From NCBI GenBank assembly GCA_028023455.1, contig JAQFVV010012441.1, forward strand, positions 6,826,957-6,890,956: DNA of 64,000 nucleotides. The letters are read 5' to 3'. The first letter of the stretch is position 1; each line of letters starts with the position of its first letter. This document shows, piece by piece, positions 10,131-23,955 of this stretch. The notes under the pieces were generated by a model. The model was not told the origin of the DNA. It was given only the letters and a program-made list of their open reading frames with translations, and did no database searches. The stretch is from Epiperipatus broadwayi (Eukaryota; Onychophora; Udeonychophora; Euonychophora; Peripatidae). The position numbers and the translations under genes were made by a program.

Positions 10131-11340
10131 ATAAAAATAAATGTTATTATTGCATAAATTCCAAATCTTATAACTAATATTTTTGTAGAAATTTGTTTCC
10201 TATTATGGACAATTTATTCCAGTTACCAATCAAATTTGCTAACATCGGTTATCGGATACCTATTACGATTTGTAACATTTGCCACAAATATTGTAATATA
10301 TTGTAAATTGGACTCTTGTTTATGTCTATTTAGTTATTAAAAAATTATAAGAATATTTATTTACAGCAGTAACATTATTTATTTATTAAAATCCAAACAG
10401 ATTAATTTTCTTGACAGAATTGCTTTTATATATAAAACATTGTGTAAATAGATTATTTTTAAACAAAAATTTTCGTATTTAATAATAAGTAATCTTCAGA
10501 TTATTTTCGAAATAGTGTAAATTAAAATAATATCAAATATTAAATATTTGATGTCACTTTTAATTTTCGAAATTTTTCTAATGTGAAAAATCATTTTATT
10601 TTGTTTTTCCTGTCTCTGGGCAATTTACTAAATAAGCGAAACTTATTTTTAAAAATTCAGTTGAAATCTTATTTGTTTTATATATGTAATATTTTTTATT
10701 TTTAAATCCCTTTTATTTTTACCTAAAATAGTATTTCTCTTACTGAATATCCAAATCAAATCTCTTTAAAGAACCTTAAAAATGCAGCAAAAACGAGAAT
10801 GTTCTGTTTTAGTACAATATGGATGTGGTGAATTTAATATATAATGTCTTTAAGAATCTCATAAAGCAATACAGTGTTCATTTTATGATTTGGAATTTGA
10901 ATTCATGTGAAACTTGCAATTATTTTACATTTTGGATTTTTTTTCTTTCAAATAGCTGATATTTCATAAGCAAATCCCATGATTTCCAATTTATAAATCT
11001 ATAATTTTGTATCTTATTTATTTAAAATTCTTAGGCTTACTAATAATGTTCTTTATCACAAATCTTCTATGTGTTGAATAGAACAATTATATTTTTTTCA
11101 ACATGAAAAGAAGAGATAAAAAGACTTAAAGAAACCTGCTGAATGAAATCAATTGCCTCTTGAGTGATAGTGTTTATATCTCAACTCATAATGTTATAAT
11201 AATCTTTAGTCTAATACTTCATTATTAATAAAATGTAATATATTTATCTAAAAATGCTAATTGTCATTAAGTTATATAAAAGTTGTGAGCTATAAATTAA
11301 TTGTTGTCAAAATACAATAAAAAAACTAATAATTGTTAAT
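10131..11340. other. AT-rich spacer, nothing seen
   Basis: Long stretch with no open frame and no visible match to the other repeats. Any upstream remains of the neighbouring LINE are unreadable past about 10,130. Confidence 0.4.
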
Positions 11341-11430
11341 GAAGATATTTAAGTAGGTATGATGACCAGGACTAACTGACTAGTCTAATTCAGAAGATAT
11401 GTATATTGAGAGTCATTTACATTTTTCATT
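11341..11430 (+). repeat. Fragment of the hammerhead-bearing family
   Basis: GATGACCAGGACTAACTGAC, then TTCAGAAGATATGTATATTG and AGTCATTTAC.TTTTTCAT, follow the motif region and downstream flank of the units near 4900 and 7350. The core reads CTGACTA and the second core strand is lost, so it is strongly decayed. Confidence 0.45.
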
Positions 11431-11454
11431 TCTTTGAATTGAATCAATCGTATT

Positions 11455-14400
11455 AAATCATGAGATTTTATTTTAAGAAAAAATATGTTCTGTTAAAAGT
11501 AGAATCAATTATGAAAAAAATGTTAAAATATTATATACAATGGAAGATAAGTAGGTAGCCATTAAGGAAGAGAGTGCAAGTGTCATATTTCTCTATCTAT
11601 ACATATCATTGGCTATAATAGTTAAATCAAAAAATAAAAGATCAGGAAACTTATGTGGCTACACAAAGGAATGTGGAAGCAAAAGTAAGATGGAACAGCA
11701 ATTAGAGAAATTAGCTTGAAATTCCATTAAGAAAACTCACAAGGTACAACTCCATGCATAAAATAATATATATAAACATGGAAAGGAACATTGTATTATT
11801 TTTCTGTATTATTCTGCTTCATTTTATTATTATTACCAAATTATTATCCACTGAAGTATTATCAAAATATAATAATATAGAAGACATATTTATTGTCCTG
11901 TTTAAAATTCTACTTAGTGCTTGATTACTCATGAAGAAGAAATTGAAAATGTTAAAAGTATCTACCACTATGAGTGAGTCATTGGGCATCAGCTTCTCCA
12001 CAGTCATCGATGAAGTTGGCATCCAAAGAAGTTCCATCAAAAATGTAGAAGATCCATCTACTTCCTACCACTCCATGCCAGTCTGAAGATCTTAAACCCA
12101 TATACCTATATGCACAGAAGAAGTTGTGAAGTCATCATTTTTGTCAGTGAAAATGCTTTGATTTCATTCCAAGTTTTAACTGTAATTCCATTTTATTTAA
12201 CATATCTTATCAACTAGTCTTAACCTTGTAAATTATCTATGTCATATTTATTAATGTTAAATCTACGAGCTTAATTATTTAAATAAATTTTAAATCTATA
12301 TATTTGCATTTTATTTATGTATATTATCTTGAATGATGGAGGGAGATAAATTTTCATTGTTTATATATGTTTATGCTTCTCTGCTCTCAAAAATTTCAAG
12401 GGATAGAACAAACCGAGAAGACACCAAGCGTAAAACTCTTAAATGTTAACAATAATAATAAGATGTATATATAAGATGTATATATATATATAATATTATG
12501 TATATATATATATATATTAGTTTTTGGTCTTATACCCCTCCCCCCAAATCATGTCAATGAAGGTTATGTATTAAAATTCTTAGAATTATATATAGAGTTA
12601 AGGAAGGATGTTGATCATATTTCTATTCAACTAATTTATAAATTATATATGTTGTTTTTCATGTGGCTCTCTATAAATATAAGCATATATTTGTTAGAAA
12701 TTCATTTTATTAAGGATATTCATAATAAAATAATATAGTCTGTTTAAAGTATTAGTTCAAGTGCTGCTTAAATTAATAAGTCTCTTTGATAAAATGATTA
12801 TATGTATTGGAAACCCCTATAAATGTGGCAATATTTATAATACTAGATTTTATTATGTAAGAAGTAACATTCATAAAGTTGTCTAAATGTATATTGCATT
12901 GATTCTTGATGCAATATAATATCTATGTAAATTAAATCTGCATTCCTTGTATAAGCTATGTAAGGAATAACGGATTGCACTATCAGCTTATTTCAGGAGT
13001 AAATAATTCTCCCATGACTTAAATATTGATTGATTATATTTCTAAATTTAAGACTATTAAAATATGAACTTAATTTAAAACTTTGTGTGGTTGGTTAATA
13101 TTCTGTAATTCAATACTACTATAAACAATCACAAAGCTAATATTTAATGTCATATTAATCCATGGTTGAATGCTTTTGAGGAGACCCTGATCTCATAATC
13201 ATAGCTCTTTGTGAAATAACTGATTATCTAATGTTATGCAAATCTATGCAAAGTTCAAATACTTCATTTCCTGTATATAGAATAACACATTTCCTTTCTG
13301 TTTGTCATAATAGATAGCAAGGTCATTAACAGAAAGGAAATATGTTATTCTATATTCAGAAAATGGAATATTTGAATTTTGCATAGATTTGCATAACATT
13401 GGGCAATCAAGTACTTCATAAAGAGCTATGATTACAAGATCCATGTCTCTTGAAAGTTCTCAGACTATTGTTTAATAAGACATTAAATATTATTATTGTG
13501 TTTATGTGTTTATAGTGCTAGTATTGAATTACAGACTATTAAAATAGTTATTGTGAGTGGGTTTTATCATAAATTAATTATATGTGGTTAACTGGGGATG
13601 CTTATGGTTTATATATAATAAGTTTCATAATGTTTATTTGGGTGGGTGAAATGCTTAATAATTTGTTTATCTTTCTATATATTTGCATTTCTATCTTTAT
13701 ATATGTGTGGCAACAGTCATATCATTATTACTCAGCTTCATCATATATTCCTTGTATGGTTCATGCATAATACAGTCAAACTGCATGATGGCAGACCAGA
13801 CAGCACATTCCTGGGTTCCTAATCCATAGATTAGTGCTGGTCTAGGTTCTGCAGGAGCCGGAGACTTCTCACAATCCCAAATCCTAGATTTAGCACATCT
13901 TTGCTCTCTCCATGGAATGTGCCTATGGTTAAAAGTAGATGCACCTCTGTGTCCAGGGACTTCCACTCTTCAGTGGTGAACCATACCATCAGATTGCTAA
14001 GCCAATCATCCTCATATTACCTACAATTGTCCCCATTCACATAGGTAATAGTGCAATTTCCAAGTAATGTGCATCTTTAGATTTCACCTGCATTCATCTG
14101 CAACCCTGGGTGACCTAAACTCAAACATGTACACAAGTTGTTCTATTAAATAAATAAAGATGTTAACTATATGTTCAAACATAGAATGGGAAGATAGCTT
14201 ATAATATGTTCAATCAATTTAATGATAGCTTGCATCACTGTTGTAAGTGGACACCACCTTCTGTAATGCAATGTAAAGCCAGTAGATCATCTCCAATCTA
14301 ATATCATATAAGTTACTCTCTCTATTACTTTAATTTTATAATAAACTTATATTATTCTTATTAACTAAGCATAAATCTTTATCACAGGTCAGAATGATTA

Positions 14401-14825
14401 ATTAATTATTATATATCACTAAGTAAGACAGTTAATTTCAGAACAAGCACATCCGTGGGTTTTGTACCTTATACATATAATATTAGCTTTGTAACATTAT
14501 AGAAATGATTAAACTCCCGAATCATATCAACAATGGGAATACAATTAAACTAACATTGAGATTAAAGTTGCTAGTGTAGTTTAATGTTGTAAGTTATGAA
14601 GAATCCTGAGAGAGAGTCTGTTTGAACTCTGAGCTACATCACACTATATAAAGAAGAGAAGTTATGTGACATAAGGATGTTATTTAGGTGGACAAGGCTA
14701 GAAATCCTAGGTAGGAATTTAAACTAGGAGCATAGGGATAACCCTTTAACTGCTAGTTGAGAGTTCTTGCTTGGTCTTTTAGTCTTGTTGACTGATTCTA
14801 CAATCTTAACCATTACAGGGTTTTT
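11455..14825. repeat. Segmental repeat, copy A (3.4 kb)
   Basis: This matches 16,763-20,625 throughout, in the same order and orientation. Anchors include TATTATATACAATGG.AGATA, GGAATGTGGAAGCAAAAGTAAGATG, AAATGTAGAAGATCCAT, GTTAACTGGGGATGCTTATG, GGTTCCTAATCCATAGATTAG and TAAATAAAGATGTTAACTAT. Divergence is substantial (indels plus many substitutions), so the duplication is old or the unit is an interspersed family. The part at 11,930-12,180 reads as broken coding sequence and may be a worn transposase, but I cannot identify it. Copy A has gained a fold-back insertion at 13.1-13.5 kb. Confidence 0.8.
13051..13546. mobile_element. Fold-back insertion bracketed by a 14-bp repeat
   Basis: AGACTATTAAAATA occurs at 13,051-13,064 and again at 13,533-13,546. 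Copy B of the host repeat has one such site (GATTATTAAAATAG) and none of the DNA between. The insert holds long inverted arms: GTAATTCAATACTA from 13,106 mirrors TAGTATTGAATTAC ending at 13,532. An inner pair around ATTCTATAT/ATATAGAAT flanks an axis near 13,317. About 40 bases at the left lie outside the inverted arms. Its interior (CATAATCATAGCT, TATGCAAAT.TATGCAA) resembles the element at 53.2-53.5 kb. Confidence 0.7.
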
Positions 14826-15480
14826 TTTATACCACATAATGTTGCCAATGCAAGGCTTTGAAATCTGACTTCACATGATGATGGGAGCCCTCCTTAAGTC
14901 AATCCAAAACTGGTGTTGAAATGTTTTGTGTCATTATTATATATACATATGCTTTTTGTATACAGAATAGTGCTACCAACATGAGATTTGGAACTGCCTA
15001 GTCATTTCTCATACACATGTTCATATAGGAGGGTAAAACCTAAACAATTTTAAAGTATTTAATATATAAAAATTTTATTCATTGAATGTAACTTTGCAGT
15101 TTAAAATTGTAGAAAAAAGTAAGCCATGGATGTGAATATAAAGTTTGTTTCTATTCCCACTAGCAGAAATTTTATTTGTGTATGAGTAGCAAGTTAAGAC
15201 TAATATGCATAAGGAAATAGGGCACTAATATGAAAATGTGATAAAATAATTTTTATTCACTTTCTTTTGCAGATGGAGTTCCTACCAGCAATATGTATGT
15301 AAAGGACTGTAGTTATATAAGAATAAAATAAAGATGTATAGTGTAGGAATTTTAATAAAATAAGGATGAATAGTGTAAGAAATTTTTTCCCATTATAAAT
15401 AAGAAAAGATGGATAGGATAGAATTTTTTTTCAGGATAATAAAATAAATATGGATGGAACATGACACCAAATAGAATGAC
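14826..15480. other. Spacer, nothing seen
   Basis: Sequence between the end of copy A and the decayed coding region. There are imperfect repeats of AATAAAATAAGGATG.ATAGTGTA.GAA between 15,320 and 15,390. No gene is supported; the minus-strand frames at 15,393-15,838 are shadows of the A-rich decayed coding strand. Confidence 0.4.
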
Positions 15481-15639
15481 CAGGAGAAGAAGATCATTAC
15501 ATGAATTGTATAATAAAGCCAATAATGGAAAATAATGATTGTCAAGAAATACGGTGAGAAGAATGCACAGAATAATGGAACTATGGAAAAAAGGGTAAAG
15601 AAATTAAAAGAAAAGATGGAAACCATCAAGAAGATTTTA

Positions 15640-16395
15640 TTGGAAATAAAGAGTACCCAAGAAAGAAACAAAGAAATAAGGATAGAAAAATGAGGATGCA
15701 AGCCAGCAGATCACCACCTGAAATCCCAGGAAAACACAGTGGAGCAAGTGACAGGAGATTTTGAGAAAATGAAGACCCCAAAAACCAACAGAAAAGATGC
15801 ATGGAGGGATACATGACATAATGGATCACCCACAGCAAGAGTCATTTGGGTTAATGGGTACTAGAGAAACACCGATGAAGCATATCCACAGCTAAGAAGA
15901 GTTGTTTCGATCCTACATCATGAGTGGCAATAAACAGGTAGCAGTGGCTGTTAACAATCTAGAAAGAATGGAAAGAGATTGGTGGAGAAGCATGGATTAA
16001 CAACTTCAAACATGGCAGCATGTACAAAGCCATAATTATGAAGACATTTTGGAGCCAGAAAAGACAAGATGGATCCTGTACCACATTTCACATGAAAAAT
16101 ACAACAGGGTTGAGCAGAGATCTAGACCCAATTCTTCCTATAACAAAATGGCTAACATAAAAGAACTGATGGCATTTCCCAATGACAGACCAGCAGATCA
16201 TTTAGAACCTTGGCTATAACTTGCCACTGGCAACCCAAACACTCTCCTTAGAAATCACAGTTACAACATCAGGAACATGACTGAGTTGCTTATGGTCATA
16301 GATTTTAGGAATTTCATGAAAGACAAAAAAAGCAGAAAGCCACAACAAAATTTAAAATCCTACCATGCCAGACCCCATGACCCAGGATAAAAGCA
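15640..16395 (+). pseudogene. Decayed protein-coding region of unknown family
   Basis: Between about 15,810 and 16,390 one plus-strand frame runs some 190 codons with only four stops, which is far too open for such AT-rich DNA. Readable pieces include MDHPQQESFGLMGTRE, EELFRSYIMSGNKQVAVAVN, NLERMERDWWRSMD, EDILEPEKTRWILYHISHEK and NDRPADHLEPWL. Upstream (15,560-15,800) a shifted frame is lysine/glutamate-rich and coiled-coil-like (KLKEKMETIKKILLEIKSTQ), suggesting at least one frameshift. Base composition is richer in G and C than its surroundings. It could be a retroelement structural protein or a processed host-gene copy; I recognise no family. It lies between the two segmental repeats. Confidence 0.55.
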
Positions 16396-16762
16396 TCAAC
16401 AAAAAGAGACCATGGAAAGATAGATTTAAAAAACTAACATGGACTTAAAAATAGAGAGAAACCTCAGGTAAGCAGTTAAACTGTAAATAGTATTAGTAAA
16501 ATAAGGTGAGAACAATAAAGAAATTAGTACTAACACACATGCACACACTAACATTTCAGCAAGAAAACATGATTAGTGATCATACATTCCCTGAAGAGAG
16601 GAATAAAGTTTTACTTTTGTTTACTTTTTTTTTTGTACGGTAACATGACCATCTCCTATTATATACACATAATTTATTTATTGATACCCACACACAATAG
16701 GAATATGTGCATGTGTGCATGTATAATCTTGCATCATTTTTTAAGTTAAAAACTGGATGTTT
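16396..16762. other. Short spacer, nothing seen
   Basis: Contains a CA-rich patch near 16,530 and T-runs near 16,625. No feature is called. Confidence 0.4.
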
Positions 16763-17012
16763 AAATCATGTAATTTTATTTTTAAAAAAATAAATCAATT
16801 ACGAAATTGTTAAAATATTATATACAATGGGAGATAGGCAGGTAGCTATTAAGGAAGGAAGTGCAAGTGTCGTATTTCTCTATCTATACATATAATTGAC
16901 TGTAATAGTTACAGTTGAACACCTTTAGACACTTTAAGGTGTTAAATAAAATCAAAAAAATAAAGATCAGGAAACCTATGTGGCAACACAAAGGAATGTG
17001 GAAGCAAAAGTA

Positions 17013-17078
17013 AGATGAAACAGCAATTAGAGAAATTAGATTGAAATCCATTAAGAAAACTCACAAGATACAACCCCA

Positions 17079-17155
<77 letters not shown>

Positions 17156-17219
17156 ATGGAACAGCAATTAGAGAAATTAGATTGAAATCCATTAAGAAAA
17201 CTCACAAGATACAACCCCA

Positions 17220-17305
<86 letters not shown>
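17013..17305. repeat. Tandem duplication of a 70-bp word plus (TA)n
   Basis: The stretch from ACAGCAATTAGAGAAATTAG to CAACCCCAGACA occurs twice, at 17,019-17,081 and 17,160-17,222, each followed by a (TA)n run of 70-80 bp. Copy A has the word once and no long (TA)n. The unit probably doubled by unequal exchange or slippage in the dinucleotide array. Confidence 0.85.
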
Positions 17306-17307
<2 letters not shown>

Positions 17308-18118
17308 CATGGAAAGGGGAATTGTATTATTTTTCTGCATTATTTGCTTCATTTTATTATTATTACTAAATTATTCTCCAGTGAAGTATTATCAAAATAT
17401 AACAATATAGAAGATATATTTGTTGTTCTGCTTAAAATTCTACTTAGTACTTGTTACTCTCAAAGAAGAAATTGAAAATGTTAAAAGTATTTCATCAGTG
17501 GAGTTGGCATCCTGAGAAATTCTATCAAAAATGTAGAAGATCCATTTATGTCTTACCATATCCCTGCCAGTCCAAAGATCTAAACCCATCTACCTATCTA
17601 AGCAGAAGAAGTCACAAACTCATCATTTTATTGCCTGTAAAAATGCTTTCATTTTATCTCAAGTTTTAACTGTAACTTCATTTTATTTAATATATCTTAT
17701 TAACTAATCTTAAACTCGTAAATTATTTATGCCATATGTATTAATGTTAAATCTACAGTCTGAATTATTTAAATAAATTAGAAATCTATATATTTGCATT
17801 TTATTTATGCATATAACCTTGAATAATGTAGGGTGTTAAATTTCCATTGATTATATGTGTTTATGCTTCTCTTCTCTCAAAAATCACAAGGGATGGAGTG
17901 AGCCCAAAAGATGCCAAGCTTGAAACTCTTAAATGTTAACAATAATAATATGTATATATATATATATATGAAAAACAAAACAAGTTTTATATACGTAAAA
18001 ACCTGCTATTGCTTGTATTAATGATCAATAGATGGAGCTTTACCAAGACCTCCAAACAAGCGTATTTGTTTACATAAACGTCAGAGTCAATATTCACTGT
18101 CTCTTTCATTTTGCTCCA

Positions 18119-18166
18119 CCCTCAGATCAGCTGATTTCAAGCTGATTTGTTCTCATCAGTGAAGGG
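18119..18166 (-). ncRNA. Candidate type I hammerhead ribozyme
   Basis: On the minus strand: stem I CCTTCA (18,165-18,160) pairs with TGAGGG (18,124-18,119), six pairs with one wobble. Core CTGATGA is at 18,159-18,153. A weak stem II region spans 18,152-18,139. GAA is at 18,138-18,136. A short stem III with an AGCT loop starts at A 18,135 and ends at T 18,126. The cleavage-position base C is 18,125. All core bases and both helices I and III are in register. Stem II is the weak point, with only about three of four pairs. In the sister copy (C at 18,538) the core reads CTGATGG and stem I is cut off by the (GATA)n junction. Folding and cleavage were not tested. Confidence 0.5.
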
Positions 18167-18573
18167 ATAGGAGTTAGAAACTAGACCTAAATATTAACTC
18201 CAAGCGTTTATGCAAAACGTTTCTATCAGTTTGCAAGCATGAATTTTTTAGAACCTAAATGTCTTCAAACTCAGCCTATCAAACTAGATAGCTATGTGGG
18301 TCTGATATCAGTTCAGTTTCTCCACATAATCAGAGCTTCTGCAATCTATATCATTGCAAGAAAACCTTAAAGATACATTTATGAAAAACAAAACAAGTTT
18401 TATATATGTAAAAACCTGCTATTGCTTGTATTAATGATCAATAGATGGAGCTTTACCAAGACCTCCAAACAAGCGTATTTGTTTACATAAACGTCAGAGT
18501 CAATATTCACTGTCTCTTTCATTTTGCTCCACCCTCAGATCAGCTGATTTCAAGATAATTTGCTTCCATCAGC

Positions 18574-18782
<209 letters not shown>

Positions 18783-20125
18783 GTTTTTTGTCTTCCCAAT
18801 TATGTCAAGGAAGGTTATGTATCAAAATTCTTAGAATTGTAAATAAAGTTAAGGAAGGATGGTGAGCATATTTTTATTCAATTAATTTATAAATTATACA
18901 CGTTGTTTATCATGAGGCTCTCTATAAATATAGGCACATATGTGTTAGAAATTAATTTTATTAAGGATATTTGTAATAAAATAATATACTCGGTTTAAAG
19001 CGTTACTTCAAGTGCCATTTAAATTAATGACTCTTTGATAAAATGATTCTATATAATGAAAACCCCTGTAAATGTGGCAATATTTATAATTCAAGATTTT
19101 ATTATGTAATAAATAACATTCATAAAGTTGTCTAAATGTATATTGCATTGATTCTCAATGCAACATGTCTATGTAAATTAAAACTGTATTCTATGTATAA
19201 GCTATGTAAGAAATAATGGATTGCACTATCAGCTTATTTCAGGGGTAAATAATTCTTCCATGACTTAAATATTATTTGATCAGATTTTTATATTTAAGAT
19301 TATTAAAATAGTTGTAAACAGGTTTTTTATATGTGGTTAACTGGGGATGCTTATGGTTTTTATATGTAAAATAACTTTCATGATGTTTATTCAGGTGGGA
19401 GGAAGGCTTAATAATTTGTTTATCTTTTTATATATTTGCGTTCCTATGTTTATATATGTGTGGCAATGGTTGTATCATTATTATTCAGCTTCATCATATA
19501 ATCCTTGTATGTTCAGGTGTCATATGGTTAAATTGCATGGGAACAGACCAGATGCCACATGCCCAGGTTCCTAATGCATAGATTAGCACCACTCTAGGTT
19601 CCATAAGAGCTGGAGACTCTTTGTGACCCTAAATCCTGGATTTAGCACTCTCACTATTTCCACTGGAATGCACCTATGGTTAGAAGCAGATCCATCTCTT
19701 CAGCCTGCAACATTCACTCTTCAGCAGTGAACCATATCATCAGATTGCTAAGCTGATCACCCCATTTTACCTACGATTGTCCCTACTCACATAGGTAGTA
19801 CCACAATTTCCAAATAATAGTTGCATTTAGCCTTTGCCTGTGCTTATCAGCAACTCTGGGTGAAAATTTAAACCCATATTTGTTGTCTCATTGAATAAAT
19901 AAAGATGTTAACTATGTTCAAAGCTAGTATGAGCTAAAGCTTATAATATTTCCAATCAAATTAAAGAGATCTTGCATGCTTCCACCACCTTCTGTAATGC
20001 AATGTAAATCCAGTAGATCAACCCAACCTAATACCTTGTAAGCTATCCTCTCTATTATTTTAATTTATAATAACACTTGTATTATTTTTGTTAAGTAAGT
20101 GTGCATCTTTATTGTGGATCAGAAC

Positions 20126-20128
<3 letters not shown>

Positions 20129-20177
<49 letters not shown>

Positions 20178-20183
20178 AAGTAA

Positions 20184-20217
<34 letters not shown>
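20129..20217. repeat. (TA)n microsatellite, interrupted
   Basis: Two TA runs separated by CCTAAGTAAG at 20,175-20,184. The related site in copy A has only TTATTATATATCACTAAGTAAG, so the array expanded in copy B. Confidence 0.95.
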
Positions 20218-20219
<2 letters not shown>

Positions 20220-20622
20220 CTTAGTAAATCAGTTAATTGCAGAGCAAACACATCCATAGTTTTTACCTTATAGATATAATATTAGCTTTGTAGCATTGTA
20301 GAAATGATTAAACTCCCAAATCATATCAACAATGGCAATATAAATTAATTAATGTAAGACTTAAAATTGCTAGCAAAGTGTAATGTCATAAGTCATGAAG
20401 AACCCTAAGACAGAGAAAATCTGTGTTCAATCCCAGAGCTACATCATGCTGTATGAAGAAGGGAAGTTGAGGTGACTTCATCAAGGATGTAAATTAGGTG
20501 GCCAAGGCTAGGAATCCTAGGTAGGGGTTAAACTAAGAGCATGGGGTAACCCTCTTCCTGCTGGTTAAGAGTCCCTGCTGGGTCATTCAGTCTTGTTGAC
20601 TGATTACACAATCATGACCATT

Positions 20623-20625
<3 letters not shown>

Positions 20626-20713
<88 letters not shown>
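20626..20713. repeat. (TA)n microsatellite at the end of copy B
   Basis: TA dinucleotides with two interruptions, placed exactly where similarity to copy A ends. Confidence 0.95.
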
Positions 20714-20715
<2 letters not shown>

Positions 20716-21551
20716 GGTATTATTTTTCAATACCTGTATTCTTTTGAAGTTATATATGTAATCTTGTAATTAAATATATATATATATATTTCAACCAATA
20801 TCATTTAAGAATGAAAAGAAAATAACAAAAGAAAAATATGATTTTAAATCTCATCATGCACATTCTTATGATATGGGAAAGAATCTCTGAGGAAAGTACT
20901 TGTTATTGTACTGAAACAACATATATTTAATTATTATATTTTTATTACATAGAAACTCCCAAAAATAATACTGAATTCATTTATCTATAAGAATATTAGA
21001 ATTAATACATATTTGTAATATAAAGAGCATGCCAATAGCTCTAAATAAGCTTTTTGTGATAAACTCTACAAGAGAAAGCATTGAAATCATCTTTTATCTA
21101 GGATTCTCCCCATCTCACACCAGTATTGAGCTATGGCTCTCTTCAGCATATATATACATTAAATGGATGGATAAGAAAACCTAGTTAAATTAATACCCCT
21201 TATAAAAAAGAGATATTTTGATGTGTAAGTAAGGGCTAATAATGATATAATAGTTTCTAATATAATAAATACTTATGAATAAAATTGATAAATTTATTTA
21301 ATTTGTATCAGTACTGAGTTAAGTCATAAAACTAATGTATTTTTTTAAATTCTCTGAAGTTGTAACCCATGGCGTTATTGACATTTTCTGTTGTTAAAAT
21401 TTAAAAAAAATATTAAAAGACTTCAAGAAGTATCTATTACAATAAAGGCTATTTTATTGAATCAGTTGATTCTAGCAGATGTGTGGTATCATGAACATCA
21501 GAAGCTCATAGTGGGTGATTCTAAAGAATCAAGAAGTACTGCTGTTACATT
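20714..21551. other. Spacer, nothing seen
   Basis: AT-rich, no open frame and no match recognised. A short (TA)n lies at 20,774-20,789. Confidence 0.4.
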
Positions 21552-22600
<1,049 letters not shown>

Positions 22601-23908
22601 TATATTTTTTATATCAATCTAATCAAAATAATTGACTCATTTATCAAAGAAAAAAGTGCATTGAAAGAGGAGAGAATTTGGAGTTCAAAATCAATAGTTC
22701 ATTTCTGATATTTCCAGATCAACTTTTTATGAACTTTCAATAGCGACCAATTGATTATAATTTTATTGATTCATTTGAACTCTTAAAATATTCAATTACT
22801 GTAAAAGATTATTCATATTATACAGCGGTTATGAGATGATATTAATAAAACTTTATTAATGATGGTAGAAAATCTAATGGTTCTTAAAATGATCTGGTGT
22901 TAAAATTAAATTTCAACTTAATTTCCTATTTTTAGAACACTGATCACTGGAAGATTTTATAGGCCGCTTCATGAAATATGTATGAATATGGGATATAGGT
23001 TTGATGGTTGAGTTTGTGATTGTAATAATTAGAAGAAATAAGCTTTATCTTTTTTTAAGAGATGATTGTTTTGATTTCAAACTTTAAAGATTTAGATTTT
23101 GTAATTTTAGGTTATGAAAAAAACGTCATGGTTTTTCAATCAATAAGAAAAACAAATTTCCAAAAACCTTTAATTGAAAAAGGTATTATTTAGCTTAAAA
23201 TATAAATCATTTTAAATATAAGTATATCTGTATAGATAAAAATAAAAACTTAGATTCAGATGCAATACAAACTAACGTATCTTTGTTCTGAAACAATTAA
23301 ATATTAGATTTTTTATAGTGATATAACTATGTCAATTAAATATATGTAGAACTGTTATTTTGCAAATTTATTTTATGGATATGGTTAATGGTCATCTGAA
23401 TAATTCTATTATAATGTCATTGAAAAATTTTCATTGATGGATTCTCTATTGTACATTACTCCTAATTCTTTTTATAACTAAAATGAGTATGTGTATACAA
23501 GATGCTAATGTTAATTCTATCCTGCATTGCTTGCCAAAATCATACTTTGTTCTATCTTTATATTACTTTAAAAACGTATGATTATTTATAATAATGTGTT
23601 GGGAAACTTTATATATATGGTTTATAGATATATTGACTAGACTTAATAAATGCTTTAACAAAACTTTGTTTTTTATTTTTTGAAGTTTGTTTTTATTTGA
23701 TAAAACTTTTCCATCAAAATATATGGTTGTAATCAAAAGAAATAGTTTAACAGAAAAGAAAATTAAATTTTGCTGACATTTCAGTGTAATAGTAGCATAA
23801 TTTATTCAATTTTCTGTTTATATAAATTATAAATTTACTAAACTTCAATACTACCATATATTCTTTTAAATTTATAGAAATAAGAATACAATAAAAAAAA
23901 CAAACGAC

Positions 23909-23955
23909 CCCCATAATGCATTTCATGCTGAACCAGCACTCATCAATTGGCTAGG
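23909..23955 (-). ncRNA. Decayed hammerhead-like motif with strong stem II
   Basis: Minus strand: stem I CCAAT, core TTGATGA (first base C to T), stem II GTGCT..AGCAT around loop GGTTC with five pairs including a wobble, intact GAAA, a minimal stem III ATGCAT, and stem I return TATGG with one internal mismatch. Of all copies of this family it keeps the second core strand best. One core substitution predicts weak or no cleavage. Confidence 0.4.

Noticed and set aside
11930-12180. Tc1/mariner transposase remnant in the segmental repeat (also near 17.5 kb)
   Set aside because: Words such as LGISFSTVIDEVG are suggestive, but the frame breaks quickly in both copies and no DDE motif is seen.
14600-14820. 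tRNA-derived SINE (less AT-rich, present also near 20.4-20.6 kb)
   Set aside because: It lies inside the segmental repeat and I could find no convincing A and B box or tRNA-like fold on either strand.
15393-15838. Three hydrophobic minus-strand frames that look like membrane proteins
   Set aside because: They are the complement of an A- and G-rich decayed coding strand; T-rich complements read as phenylalanine, leucine and isoleucine by default.
16942-17475. Open frames of 136-144 codons on both strands around (TA)n
   Set aside because: They are translations of dinucleotide repeats (alternating I and Y) with short flanks; no coding signal.
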